Source: Tubiluchus corallicola (taxonomy: Eukaryota; Priapulida; Priapulimorpha; Priapulimorphida; Tubiluchidae). From it: a stretch of DNA of 64,000 nt. The stretch covers positions 30,001-94,000 of the forward strand of contig JAQGDQ010000676.1 in assembly GCA_030141605.1 (NCBI GenBank). Reading direction: 5' to 3'. Each line of letters begins with the position of its first letter. Position 1 is the first letter of the stretch. Under the pieces are notes generated by a model. It was not told where the DNA came from and made no database searches. It saw only the letters and a list, made by a program, of their open reading frames with translations. A program made the translations under genes and the position numbers. Shown piece by piece: positions 44,620-57,490 of the stretch.

Positions 44620-46440
44620 TGTTACTCGAAATTGCCTTAAAGCGACGCTTTAACACACAATCTTGCTCTTGAAAACTTTCGTTCTTTTTTTTAGAAATTT
44701 AAATTTTCCATATCTGTACTTTAATTTTTTAAGTCCATTTTTAACAAACGTAAGACCACCATTTCCACCTAAAAAGCTCGATACAAGATGATACAAAGGA
44801 TACGAGCGGTCAAATCTAGGTACATCAGTTTCATGCCTGTTTATTTTATGGTCATGCTAATATGTATGTGTGTGTGTGTAAAGTTTATGTAATACAAAGA
44901 CACGGCTACATACTCCTTACATACTTTAAGCTTTTTACCCTAAATTTTGTGAATTAAGAAACCACCTAGTATGTTTATTGTGTATCTACCAACCATTATA
45001 AACAATTTATTGCAATATTTTCCATCTTAGTAAATATTTGAATAGTTGACTTACGTTCAATCACTACCCGTTCACCGACACGTAGCAATTGAATATTAAT
45101 TACATTGTTAAATTATAGACATTTTCTTTTAATTCATTACTGTTATATTGTACTAACATTTTTACTAACTGCTGAAAAAATTAACGAATTATGCTTCCAG
45201 CTGTCTCTATTGCTGTTGCTGACACTGCTTGTAACTCTCTGTTTTCCATCGCACTTCTTATCTGTGGAATAACAGAAAACTGCTTGCTAGAAAATCATAA
45301 TTTCTTCCGGTTTCTAGAACAGCATGAACAGAAGGGCCTACCTATATAATTTGATTTGCTAGAGTTCAATTATGCTGAACCGTCTGCCTTAAGTAGCCAC
45401 TGGCATTGGTTAGCCGATCCAAACATGAACACTTTTCCATGATTAAACCATGCACGAAGTTATTTTAATAGCAAAACAGTTTAACTACTTTAAAATGCCA
45501 AAGGTGATTTATTAATTTATTAGTCACTTGTATGCTTGTTGGAGTAGACTATGCCTAAAAAACACAAGAAGATTTTCCATATAGTACCCCATTTTCAAGT
45601 ACGGCAAAAAAGTATACATTTTAGCACAATTAATACCGCAAAAGCGTATCGGATAATTAAGCAACAGATTAAAAACTTAAACTAACATAATTTTAAACAG
45701 CAAAAACATTCCACGAGCGTGTTGCACGTGTTTGCGAAAGCGAAAATTGAAGTACACTGCTTCTGTAAGATATTCAGTGTTGTACTAAAACTAGGCAAGT
45801 TTTAACATTAAAATTTAAGTTTCAAATTTACCGCTGTGCTTAAGCATGAGCTGTTGAATGTGTGTAGTTCATCACAAACTAACATATTTGAACTGAGAGG
45901 TACAGCTGTGCAATGCTTTCCGAAATGCAGGCGCTAGTGCCCGTCTAGCTAGTGAAATGGCGAAATGCATGTAACAGTAAAGAACTAGTGACGTGAAATT
46001 ACGTTTGTGTGATAAGAATTCTTTCACGTGAGTGATTCCTAAAAAAGTAGTCTGTTTCCTTTCAATATTTTAAAGACCAGCAGCTTAAGATTGGGCCCGG
46101 TTTAGCTTTAAACACAATCATTAACATTATATTCATGCAAAAAACTCATAGTACATTCTGTGCCGATAGTTTCAAAACTTTCAAACATTTGCGTTTTCGT
46201 TGACCATTAGGTTAATAGTGGTTTCTTATATAGACGCAGCTGTTAGCCATTTGAGACGTTTTCAAAACTAACGCTTGTGCTGGTATACTTGGTATATTAC
46301 ACCATCAATGTATTCTGCGCTTATCATTATTAAGTGTTTTTATTAATATATTGGCCTCATATGAAGTGATGTTTTTTCAAAAATTCGCAAAAACTATACC
46401 ATGTGCATAACCTTTCCAAACACAATCGAAAGGTAAAAAA
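44620..46440. other. Intergenic
   Basis: AT-rich with no gene supported. A segment like 46440-46490 (AAGAACAAAGATTTTAAAGA) recurs at about 46677-46725. Confidence 0.4.
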
Positions 46441-46816
46441 GTTGCGTACTAAGAACAAAGATTTTAAAGATATTTCTTACATTATAAAAATTGTAGACCG
46501 TTTGAGCCATTGGGATAAAAACTGCAGAAGTTTTCGTTTATTTCTCACATATAATTGAGCTAAGGAACGTGATCTTATTGACATGCATGCCATAATTACT
46601 TGTATGCATGCCCTTTTCAAACACATAAAAGTCGAAATACAAAAGAAAAAATGCACATAAGATAATAATTTATTAAGAACAAACATTTTAATGATATTGA
46701 TTACATTATAAAAATTGCAGATGACTTTCAGTGATTATGATCAAAAATACACATCATTATTTCCCACATTGAACTCGATTTTTGTGCAACAGATGGCGCA
46801 ATCTGTGTACAGCAGT

Positions 46817-46867
46817 TTAGCTAACAAGAGCTGCAAGAATTTTACCATACCATCCTGAAGTATCACC
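46817..46867 (-). CDS. Annexin exon 8 (terminal)
   Basis: The acceptor TCTGTTTCAG| precedes GDTSGWYGKILAALVS and TAA. This is the last helix pair of repeat 4, where annexins usually read GDTSGDYxxxLLxL. Phase 0 entry fits exon 7. A polyadenylation-like AATAAA (minus strand) lies at about 46667. Confidence 0.9.
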   Translation of the reverse strand, partial: GDTSGWYGKILAALVS

Positions 46868-48237
46868 CTGAAACAGAGAAACAAAATGGCTGACAAGTAG
46901 CTAGTGCTGCATCCAATATACAAGTAAAATAAATATGTATAACAAGTTGAAAAACTGATGTTTTCAATAGAACGAAAGCAAATACAAACAAAAATATTGC
47001 TTTATTTCAATATAAAACTAGTACACCAATTACAAACGATATCAAACAAATTTAATAATAAATACAACTATGTAATACAAATTATATATATATATTAATT
47101 CTTTATTTGTCATTAAAATGGTTCACTCATTATAATAAAATTGAGTAAGCCTCAGCCTAATGTTAAAATAACAACACTGTTCAAGACAAATGCGTCCAGT
47201 GCATATTAAAAAAAACTAAAGTGCAAAACTAAGGCCTAATTATATATAACAAATGAACATATTTACAAGCACCATATTAAAATATTTTTACAAAACAATA
47301 TTACAAAAGTACATTAAATTTTACATGACATATTTTACACTATTTATACATTTGACATTACAAAACTAACATAACACGTATTACATTACATAATTTTTTT
47401 TAAATGTTACATTTTTAATCGTTTTGTGGAGTCAGGGGCGGGGGTAGATGAAAGTTGAGTCTGTGTAATTAGTATCAGATGCACAATGTGGAAGTTGAAA
47501 CCTGTTATGTAGATATTCTTTTAATTTCTTTTTAAAGTGGTGGAGAGATTCAAAGATAAATTCGAATGATAAAACATACTTTTTGATACAAAATTAATAC
47601 AGATAATTAATAGCATCACAAACTAAAGGAAATTAGAACCTATGCTTGCATGCTTGCATGCTTGCATGATTGCATGCTTGCATGATTGCATGATTGCATG
47701 CTTGCATGATTGCATGACCATCCATTGTACACGTATTTACATAACTTTTTTAAGACAATTAAAACACGCTGTGATTACAATTTTTAAAGCCAAAAAGCCT
47801 TATCAGAGTTGTGTGCACGCACAGTTGTTGTAGGACAATGGTTAGGTGTACCACAGCGGCACGTTTCAACTACAACCATCATGTGATATGTTACTAAAGC
47901 AAAGCTGTCTACTGCATCTGTTCAGTAACTATCACATGATATGTTACTGAAGCAAAGCTATCTGCTGCATCAGTTCAGTTGTTTTACGTGCACTTTACTT
48001 ATGCATTAGTCTGCAAGTGATTTACTAGCAGGATCTTACCTTGGGAACAAGTAAAAATGAACTAGGTAAGGTTCCAGCTAGATGTTAAAACTGTTACTAT
48101 TTCAACAACATGAGCTGCGAGGCGTTGTCAAGTGTACACAACTGCGTTGTCTGGTACACTTAACCTTTGATCTTCTCACGATCATCATCAATCGTTGGAA
48201 CTGTGAAAAGGCTCATCATGATGGCATTAATACGCAC
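46868..48237. other. Annexin intron 7
   Basis: AT-rich. Includes a GCATGCTT/GCATGATT octamer repeat at 47640-47720 and a duplicated ~60-bp stretch (TATCACATGATATGTTACTGAAGCAAAGC-like) at 47880-47975. No exon. Confidence 0.5.
47640..47720. repeat. 8-bp GCATG(C/A)TT repeat
   Basis: About ten octamers GCATGCTT/GCATGATT in register. Confidence 0.9.
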
Positions 48238-48413
48238 CTCAATAGCATGTTTCAGACCTACGCCGAAGTGCCGGAGATATTCCGCCCTTATTTGCAACAT
48301 GTCTTTTTCACATCGAGTGATGACAAGACGAATCAAGCCGGTTGTAGCGTGTCCTTTTACCATCTCGTTAAATCTTCTGGCAAAGTAATAGTCTTTGTCT
48401 TTTAACATCGTAA
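48238..48413 (-). CDS. Annexin exon 7 (repeat 4)
   Basis: Between TTTTTGCAG| and ATTGAG|GTGCGT. Encodes TMLKDKDYYFARRFNEMVKG, HATTGLIRLVITRCEKDMLQ and IRAEYLRHFGVGLKHAIE. It matches the repeat 4 pattern YFAxxLxxAMKGxGTDxxxL-IRxxxxRxExDLxxIxxxY, except that the calcium loop GAGTDD is replaced by GHATTG. Confidence 0.93.
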
Positions 48414-48944
48414 CTGCAAAAATTCAATTTCTGAGAAAAAAGTATATTTAAGTTTCCGAGACGTCGCAGTGTGACTCACTATCCAGGCTAGGCCTCCAAG
48501 ATGAGCCATTGCACCAGCAGAGGAGTCTCAGCTACGTTTGGATGTGAACAACAATAACAATATTTTCATATTTCGCATTTATTAGTCTAAGTATACATAT
48601 AATACAAAAAACAATTGATTTGAAATATAGTGACACTGCAGACAAACAAACAATTACTTTATAAAAATCGTTCGTGTTAGTTATTTTAGTTATTTAAATG
48701 AAAAGTTTGATGATTACTATTTAAAATAAATTGTCACTCATCTGGCTACATTTTCAATGATATCTTAATTACATAGTATATTGTTAATCATAAGAAACGT
48801 TTTCTCAACATAATCAATAAATGTCTTGATTAATTTTTTCTAATATTGTTCACGAACATTGACATAAGCATAACTTCCCAGAAGACTTGTCTTTTCCTTT
48901 AATGACAAACTCACTGTTGTTACATAAAAGAGCCAGCCTCTGTG

Positions 48945-48992
48945 AATCAACATGTTTATTGAGCAACATGTTTATTGAGCAACATGTTTATT
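48945..48992. repeat. 16-bp repeat, three copies
   Basis: AACATGTTTATTGAGC repeated three times directly before the palindrome's left arm. Confidence 0.9.
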
Positions 48993-50042
48993 GTTGGATC
49001 TCAGTAAGTATTCGGGAATAATTGAATAGAGTTTCCTGTTGTTTACTGTTTACAGTAACTGGACAGAAGAAAATTATTTAATTACTCTTGAATTTATATT
49101 TATATGGTATTTTCATCATACTTTTTTGAATTTTGCATAGTGCTGCCACCTTCAGGTGTTTTTGTAAAAATTGTTTAATCTTTCTCTTTGCTGTTTAAAT
49201 TTTCACTAACGTTTACAGTCTTTAGGAATGCATAATCTCTAAACCTGTTTATGACATCTCACTGATTTCACCTGCAATTTTGGTCACTTGGTCACTTTTC
49301 AAACCAAAAGTTTGGTAGCAGGAGAGTAGTTTAATGAATGGCGATCGTTTCGGTTGTTGAAGCCATTATCAAACTATAAATCAAGTCAAAAGAAGAATAA
49401 ATAATACATTAATGACACAAAGGCACAAAATGAAACTACAAAACAACAGAATAGAATTTAACTGATCAAAATAAACGAGGTTGAAATGGAAGAAATCGTA
49501 GAGAAATGAACAAAATTATATGCTAGGTAAATTTTTCTCTCAATTTCTTCCGTTTCAACCTCGTTTATTTTGATCAGTTAAATTCTATTCTGTTATTTTG
49601 TAGTTTCATTTTGTGCCTTTGTGTCATTAATGTATTATTTATTCTTCTTTTGACTTGATTTATAGTTTGATAATGGCTTCAACAACCGAAACGATCGCCA
49701 TTCATTAAACTACTCTCCTGCTACCAAACTTTTGGTTTGAAAAGTGACCAAGTGACCAAAATTGCAGGTGAAATCAGTGAGATGTCATAAACAGGTTTAG
49801 AGATTATGCATTCCTAAAGACCGTAAACGTTAGTGAAAATTTAAACAGCAAAGAGAAAGATTAAACAATTTTTACAAAAACACCTGAAGGTGGCAGCACT
49901 ATGCAAAATTCAAAAAAGTATGATGAAAATACCATATAAATTTAAATTCAAGAGTAATTAAATAATTTTCTTCTGTCCAGTTACTGTAAACAGTAAACAA
50001 TAGGAAACTCCGTTGATTTATTTCTGAATACTCAGATCCAAC
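48993..50042. repeat. 1.05-kb palindrome in annexin intron 6
   Basis: Two ~505-bp arms, nearly identical in inverted orientation, around a spacer of about 20-45 bp at 49497-49541. Outermost ~50 bp of both arms are pieces of the ~115-bp exon-derived unit (GTTGGATCT...GAATAGAGTTTCCT), in opposite orientations. Arms contain a Penelope-like TTGATAATGGCTTCAACAAC / CGAAACG motif. Confidence 0.9.
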
Positions 50043-52402
50043 TGTGCTAGCCGGTAGTCGTAATCATCAGCGGTTTCTCTTTTGACCACGTCTTCAATTA
50101 GCTCATTTGTAAGAGAAACTCTATTGATTTATTACGGAATACTTACCAAGATCCAACTGTGCTAGCCGGTAGTCGTAATCGTTAGCCGTTTCTCTTTTGA
50201 CCACGTCTTCAATTAGCTCGTTTGTAAGAGAAACTCTATTGAATTATTTCTGAATACTTACCAAGATCCAACTGTGCTAGCCGGTAGTCGTAATCGTTAG
50301 CCGTTTCTCTTTTGACCACGTCTTCAATTAGCTCATTTGTAAGAGAAACTCTATTGAATTATTTCTGAATACTTACCGAGATCTAACAGCGCTAGCCGGT
50401 AGTCATAATCATCAGCCGTTTCTCATTTGACCATGACTTCAATTAGCTCGTTTGTAAGAGAAACTCTACTGATTTATTTCTGAATACTCAGATCCAACAG
50501 CACTAGCCGGTGGTCATATTCATCAGCCGTTTCTCTTTTGACCACGTCGTCAATTAGCTCGTTTGTAAGAGAAACTCTATTGATTTATTACGGAATACTT
50601 ACCAAGATCCAACAGCGCTAGCCGGTAGTCGTAATCGTTAGCCGTTTCTCTTTTGACCACGTCGTCAATTAGCTCGTTTGTAAGAGAAACTCTATTGATT
50701 TATTACGGAATACTTACCAAGATCCAACAGCGCTCGCCGATAGTCATAATCGTTAGCCGTTTCTCTTTTGACCACGTCGTCAATTAGCTCGTTTGTAAGA
50801 GAAACTCTATTGATTTATTACGGAATACTTACCAAGATCCAACAGCGCTAGCCAGTAGTCGTAATCGTTAGCCGTTTCTCTTTTGACCACGTCGTCAATT
50901 AGCTCGTTTGTAAGAGAAACTCTATTGATTTATTACGGAATACTTACCAAGATCCAACTGTGCTAGCCGGTAGTCATATTCATCAGCCGTTTCTCTTTTG
51001 ACCACGTCTTCAATTAGCTCGTTTGTAAGAGAAACTCTATTGAATTATTTCTGAATACTTACCAAGATCCAACTGTGCTAGCCGGTAGTCGTAATCGTTA
51101 GCCGTTTCTCTTTTGACCACGTCTTCAATTAGCTCGTTTGTAAGAGAAACTCTATTGAATTATTTCTGAATACTTACCGAGATCTAACAGCGCTAGCCGG
51201 TAGTCATAATCATCAGCCGTTTCTCATTTGACCATGACTTCAATTAGCTCATTTGTAAGAGAAACTCTATTGATTTATTTCTGAATACTCAGATCCAACA
51301 GCGCTAGCCGGTAGTCATATTCATCAGCCGTTTCTCTTTTGACCACGTCGTCAATTAGCTCATTTGTAAGAGAAACTCTATTGATTTATTTCTGAATACT
51401 TACCAAGATCCAACAGCGCTAGCCGGTAGTCGTAATCGTTAGCCGTTTCTCTTTTGACCACGTCGTCAGTTAGCTCGTTTGTAAGAGAAACTCTATTGAT
51501 TTATTACGGAATACTTACCAAGATCCAACAGCGCTCGCTGGTAGTCATAATCGTTAGCCGTTTCTCTTTTGACCACGTCTTCAATTAGCTCGTTTGTAAG
51601 AGAAACTCTATTGAATTATTTCTGAATACTTACCAAGATCTAACAGCGCTAGCCGGTAGTCATATTCATCAGCCGTTTCTCTTTTGACCACGTCTTCAAT
51701 TAGCTCGTTTGTAAGAGAAACTCTATTGAATTATTTCTGAATACTTACCAAGATCCAACTGTGCTAGCCGGTAGTCGTAATCGTTAGCCGTTTCTCTTTT
51801 GACCACGTCTTCAATTAGCTCGTTTGTAAGAGAAACTCTATTGAATTATTACGGAATACTTACCAAGATCCAACAGCGCTCGCTGATAGTCGTAATCGTT
51901 AGCCGTTTCTCTTTTGACCACGTCTTCAATTAGCTCGTTTGTAAGAGAAACTCTATTGAATTATTACGGAATACTTACCAAGATCCAACAGCGCTCGCTG
52001 ATAGTCATAATCGTTAGCCGTTTCTCTTTTGACCACGTCTTCAATTAGCTCGTTTGTAAGAGAAACTCTATTGAATTATTACGGAATACTTACCAAGATC
52101 CAACAGCGCTAGCTGATAGTCATAATCGTTAGCCGTTTCTCTTTTGACTACGACTTCAATTAGCTCGTTTGTAAGAGAAACTCTATTGATTTATTACGGA
52201 ATACTCAGATCCAACAGCGCTAGCCGGTGGTCATATTCATCAGCCGTTTCTCTTTTGACCACGTCTTCAATTAGCTCGTTTGTAAGAGAAACTCTATTGA
52301 TTTATTTCTGAATACTTACCGAGATCCAACAGCGCTCGCTGATAGTCATAATCGTTAGCCGTTTCTCTTTTGACCACGTCTTCAATTAGCTCGTTTGTAA
52401 GA
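50043..52402 (-). repeat. ~115-bp array built on annexin exon 6 and its splice donor
   Basis: About 20 units plus the true exon end. Each unit repeats the last ~83 nt of exon 6 (from TTACAAACGAGCTAATTGAA to GATCTTG), the donor GTAAGTATTC, and ~30 intron bases. Some units lose the donor (CTTACC changed to CTCAG on the plus strand, for example near 50490, 51290, 52205). Codon variation gives NDYDYQRAL, NDYDYRLAL, DEYDYRLAL and RLAQ versions. At least two units have an in-frame stop (TCAAATGA). Confidence 0.95.
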
Positions 52403-52554
52403 AACTCGTATTCCACGATAACATTGTGCATGTGTGCAAAAGTGCGGACGGCAAAGAGCTTGTCGAACGCCCCCGCCACACCCTCCTCCTGCAACTTTCT
52501 AGCATCCTCTTGTTCTGTTTTGATGTTCATCTTTATAGATGGGTCTCTCTTAGC
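52320..52554 (-). CDS. Annexin exon 6 (linker and repeat 3)
   Basis: 235 nt between ACACTTTTCAG| and GATCTCG|GTAAGT. Encodes AKRDPSIKMNIKTEQEDARK, LQEEGVAGAFDKLFAVRTFA, HMHNVIVEYEFLTNELIEDV and VKRETANDYDYQRALLDL. This is repeat 3 with the E-D-A-x-x-L start; the GxxGTDE loop is replaced by GVAGAFD. The 3' 83 nt are the parent of the ~115-bp array. Confidence 0.93.
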
Positions 52555-53141
52555 CTGAAAAGTGTTTTAAGTAAAAGAGGATCCCAAACCCCAAATCTTA
52601 CCCCACTTTGAAGTATGGTAAAAAGTACTTGTGAAAGTCATTTTTGAAGTTGTTGTTCAGTCACTTTGTTATGATTGAGTTTAGACACACAGATAAGTAT
52701 GAATAGGAACCAAAATTTTCGAATCGGGCCCACCGGGAGGAACGGGGGGTGAAAAACCTCCAAAAATGGCCCTTTTTCGGCCGTTTTTTGCAAAGTTACA
52801 CGGCTGAGATGTAGAGAACGGGAACGGGCCGAGGGGGGTACTGGGTATGGATAGATAGCCCGCTCAGCGGTGGGTGTAGTAGTCTATAATAAATATAACA
52901 GAAGTGTTTATTGAACTACAGAAAACATGAGTAGCAAAACTGCTGCACTGAACATTTAGCAAAAACTAGAAAGCAAAAACAGTCAGTAAAACCTGTTTCA
53001 CAGCCAGTATACAGGTATTGAATTTGACCTATGCAGAGTTGCACAGGCTTCACAACAACCATTAATTTAACATAGGGAGAGATTGGTTCGACGGCCGTTT
53101 TAAAATTACAATAACCTGTTGTAACTAGTACCTGTACTTAC
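52555..53141. other. Annexin intron 5
   Basis: Contains a locally GC-rich, G-rich stretch (52725-52870). No exon or mobile element recognised. Confidence 0.5.
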
Positions 53142-53215
53142 TGTAATCAATGTGATAAGTAATTTTTGCAAACCCTTCGATGTATCACCCTTGATAGCAT
53201 CTATTAGCGTTTCAC
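53142..53215 (-). CDS. Annexin exon 5
   Basis: 74 nt between TTTTCTTTTAG| and GATTACA|GTAAGT. Completes a Gly codon and encodes ETLIDAIKGDTSKGLQKLLI followed by TLIT, the end of repeat 2 with the GDTS calcium cap. Confidence 0.92.
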
Positions 53216-53939
53216 CTAAAAGAAAATACAAAATTTAGGCAAAACTTATTCCACGCAAGTGTCAGTTAAAAGACAAGAAAAACCTCATTACAAACGATGC
53301 TAAAAACTTACGTGCTGTCTTAGAGCTCGTTTTGGCAACAATGCTGTATAGTTTGAAAAATTAAACTTCTGCAATGACCGGCGGTAGGTGCAGCCATTTT
53401 TACAGCTTCAAGCAAGTTTAGATAACATTGCGTAAAGTTTCAAAAAATAATAAAAAAAATAATCAGAGCATTTGTAGCACACTCTTCACTAACTAAGCGA
53501 AAGTTTAAATTACTTTATATTGTTAATAAGATTAAAAATACGTTTTAAGTGATTCACTGGAAAGGTATAATGGGTGACATTTTACCGGTTGGTGCAAAAA
53601 TTTTAAATTACTAAGAATTTTGTTGTCTAGTTACATGAGTCTTTCAAGTAGTTGCATCATTTGTCGTTGTATTATATAAATCCAGATCAAGTTTATAAAA
53701 TTAAATTACATCAACAGCATGTAAACGCTTAGCAGCGCACGGCAGCCATGATCCAGTCACATGGTCAAAAATATGGTTAGTCCAAAGCGACAATTTAAAT
53801 GTAAAATCACTGTGAGGTAAAAGGTTCACAGCCTAAACAGTAAGTTTAATCCTAAGTGATATAGCTATCGTGCAAGCATTGAAAGTTTAAAAAGACGATT
53901 TTGTTAACTGGATCACCTTCGCAAAGAATTAGTTTCGGC

Positions 53940-54180
53940 GCATGGTCAATTATTATGAAAGCATTGACATCACTGCATTGCAGTTTAATGATGAAAGCAC
54001 TGACGTCATTGCAGTTTCACGATGAAAACAGTGACGTCATTGCCATTTAATGTAAAAAGCTGTGACATAATTCAGGTTTAACGATAAAGGTTGTGGGTTG
54101 TGGCATCATTCCAGTTTAGTGATGAAGCTGTGACGTCACTGCAGTTTTACGGTGAAAACTGTGACGTCACTGTAGTTTCT
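53940..54180. promoter_or_regulatory. Tandem CRE-like sites in annexin intron 4
   Basis: Degenerate ~30-45-bp repeats hold four exact TGACGTCA palindromes (54001, 54032, 54131, 54162) plus related TGACATCA and TGACATAA. TGACGTCA is the CREB/ATF consensus (established). An enhancer role is inference; it could equally be a decaying tandem repeat. Confidence 0.45.
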
Positions 54181-54490
54181 GGAGCACATTTTTGCATGAA
54201 TCAAAAAAGGAAATGTTATTGTTGTGGTAGCTATCAGGTTAGCACTGGCTTTTCAGAACCATCTTAGATCCATCTCTATCGCCATCTAGCGGCCACAGTA
54301 GCTCATTTCTCTCTCACAAACTAACCTTTAAATTCACAACTTTAGGCAAACCTCGTCAGATGATTACAAATGATCACATATTTATTTTGGTACCCGAGAC
54401 TCTTTGGAACACCACAGAGCTGAAAATGGGTTATTCGGTAATGGGTCCATGTCACACTCCACTTAGTGACCCTTTCCAACTCTGACTTAC

Positions 54491-54593
54491 CATATTTGTT
54501 ATGCTTCGGGTATTCTTTCACCATAGCTTGCCGTTCTTCAAAAGATCTTGTGCACAGGATTTCAATCAACGTTGCCTCGTCTGTCCCTGCACC
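54491..54593 (-). CDS. Annexin exon 4 (start of repeat 2)
   Basis: Between TTTTTTTACAG| and AAATATG|GTAAGTC. Encodes GAGTDEATLIEILCTRSFEE, RQAMVKEYPKHNKY and one base of Gly. Canonical annexin: GxGTDE loop, LIEILCTRS and the Y..Y/F-G end. Confidence 0.95.
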
Positions 54594-54689
54594 CTGTAAA
54601 AAAACAGAAAAGAGATTCTAAGATATCTGTGTCAGTTCGTTAAATTTCGTTACCAAACTGTTTAAATTTTCGTGCATATCCAAAAGTTG

Positions 54690-57490
54690 ACGCAGAATAA
54701 AGTACGCAAAGTTGACATACTACAAGTCTACAAGCATGCAAAGTTAACCTACTACAAGCATGCAAACTTAACGTACTACAAGCACGCAAAGTTAACGTAC
54801 TACAGGCAAGCAAAGTTAACCTACTACAAGCATGCAAAGTTAACGTACTACAATCATGCGAAGTTAACGTACTACAAGCATGCAAAGTTAACGTACTACA
54901 AGCATGCAAAGTTAACGTACTACAAGAACGCAAAGTTAACCTACTACAAGCATGCAAAGTTAACGTACTACAAGCATACAAAGTTAACGTACTGCAAGCA
55001 CGCAAAGTTAACCTACTACAAGCATGCAAAGTTAACCTACTATAAGCATGCAAAGTTAACGTACTACAAGCATGCAAAGTTAACGTACTGCAAGCACGCA
55101 AAGTTAACCTACTACAAGCATGCAAAGTTAACGTACTACAAGCACACAAAGTTAACGTACTACAAGCATGCAAAGTTAACGTACTATACGCATGCAAAGT
55201 TAACGTACTACAAGCATGCAAAATTAACGTACCACAAAAGCATGCAAAGTTAAGTACTACAAGCATGCAAAGATAACGTACTACAAGCATGCAAAGTTAA
55301 CGTACTACAAACATGCAAAGTTAACGTATTACAAACATGCAAAGATAACGTACTACAAGCATGCAAAGTTAACGTACTACAAACATGCAAAGTTAACGTA
55401 CTACAAGCATGCAAAGTCAATGTACAACAAGCATGGAAAGTTAACATACTACAAGCATGCAAACTTAACGTACTACAAGCATGCAAAGTTAACGTACTGC
55501 AAGCACGCAAAGTTAACCTACTACAAGCATGCAAAGTTAACGTACTAGAAGCACACAAAGTTAACGTACTACAAGCATGCAAAGTTAACGTACTATACGC
55601 ATGCAAAGTTAACGTACTACAAGCATGCAAAATTAACGTACCACAAAAGCATGCAAAGTTAAGTACTACAAGTATGCAAAGTTAACGTACGACAAATATG
55701 CAAAGTTAACGTACTACAAATATGCAAAGTTAACGTACTACAAACATGCAAAGATAACGTACTACAAGCATGCCAGGTTAACGTACTACAAACATGCAAA
55801 GTCAATGTACAACAAGCATGGAAAGTTAACATACTACAAGCATGCAAAGTTAACGTACTACAAGCATGGAAAGTTAACATACTACAAGCATGCAAAGTTA
55901 ACGTACTACAAGCAGGCAAAGATAACGTACTACAAGCATGCAAAGTTAACGTACTACAAACATGCAAAGTTAACGTACTACAAGCATGCAAAGTTAACGT
56001 ACTACAAGCACACAAAGTTAACGTACTACAAGCATGCAAAGTTAACGTACTACAAGCAGGCAAAGATAACGTACTAGAAGCATGCAAAGTTAACGTACTA
56101 CAAGCAGGCAAAGATAACGTACTACAAGCATGCAAAGTTAACGTACTACAAACATGCAAAGTTAACGTACAACAAGCATGCAAAGTTAACGTACTACAAG
56201 CACGCAAAGTTAACGTACTACAAGCATGCAAAGTTAACGTACTACAAGCAGGCAAAGATAACGTACAACAAGCATGCAAAGTTAACGTACTACAAACATG
56301 CAAAGTTAACGTACAACAAGCATGCAAATTTAACGTACTACAAGCACGCAAAGTTAACGTACTACAAACATGCAAAGTTAACGTACTACAAGCAGGCAAA
56401 GATAACGTACTACAAGCATGCAAAGTTAACGTACTACAAGCATGCAAAGTTAACGTACTACAAGCATGCAAAGTTAACGTACTACAAGCATGCAAAGTTA
56501 ACGTACTACAAGCATGCAAAGTTAACGTACTACAAGCATGCAAAGTTAACGTACTACAAGCAGGCAAAGATAACGTACTACAAGCATGCAAAGTTAACAT
56601 ACTACAAACATGCAAAGTTAACGTACTACAAGCATGCAAAGTTAACGTACTACAAGCAGGCAAAGATAACGTACTACAAGCATGCAAAGTTAACGCACTA
56701 CAAGCATGCAAAGTTAACGTACTGCAAGCATGCAAAGTTAACGTACAACAAGCATGCAAAATTAACGTACAACAAGCATGCAAAGTTAACGTACAACAAG
56801 CATGCAAAGTTAACGCACTACAAACATGCAAAGATAACGCACTACAAGCATGCAAAGTTAACGTACTGCAAGCATGCAAAGTTAACGTACAACAAGCATG
56901 CAAAGTTAACGTACAACAAGCATGCAAAGTTAACGTACAACAAGCATGCAAAGTTAACGTACTACAAGCATGCAAAGTTAACGTACTACAAGCATGCAAA
57001 GTTAACGTACTACAAGCACGCAAAGTTGACGTACTACAAGCTCGCAAAGTTGACATACTACAAACATGCAAAGTTAACGTACTACAAGCACGCAAAGTTG
57101 ACATACTACAAACATGCAAAGTTAACGTACTACAAGCATGCAAAGTTAACCTACTACAAGCATGCAAAGTTAACGTACTACAAGCACGCAAAGTTGACAT
57201 ACTACAAGCATGCAAAGTTAACGTACTACAAGCATGCAAAGTTAACGTACTACAAGCACGCAAAGTTAACGTACTACAAGCATGCAAAGTTAACGTACTA
57301 CAAGCATGCAAAGTTAACGTACTACAAGCACGCAAAGTTGACGTACTACAAGCACGCAAAATTGACATACTACAAACATGCAAAGTTAACGTACTACAAG
57401 CACGCAAAGTTGACGTACTACAAGCACGCAAAGTTGACATACTACAAACATGCAAAGTTAACGTACTACAAACATGCAAAGTTAACGTAC
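54690..57490 (-). repeat. 24-bp array starting at the exon 3 splice donor, ~115 copies
   Basis: Minus-strand unit GTACGTTAACTTTGCATGCT + TGTA. The first unit starts exactly at intron base +1 of exon 3 (after AATGGCA). The array fills almost all of intron 3. The unit is built of palindromes GTAC, GTTAAC and GCATGC and has no stop in several frames of both strands, so long ORFs (up to 617 codons of STLTLHAC) appear but are not genes. In the exon 3 frame the donor reads GTA CGT TAA, a stop. Confidence 0.95.
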
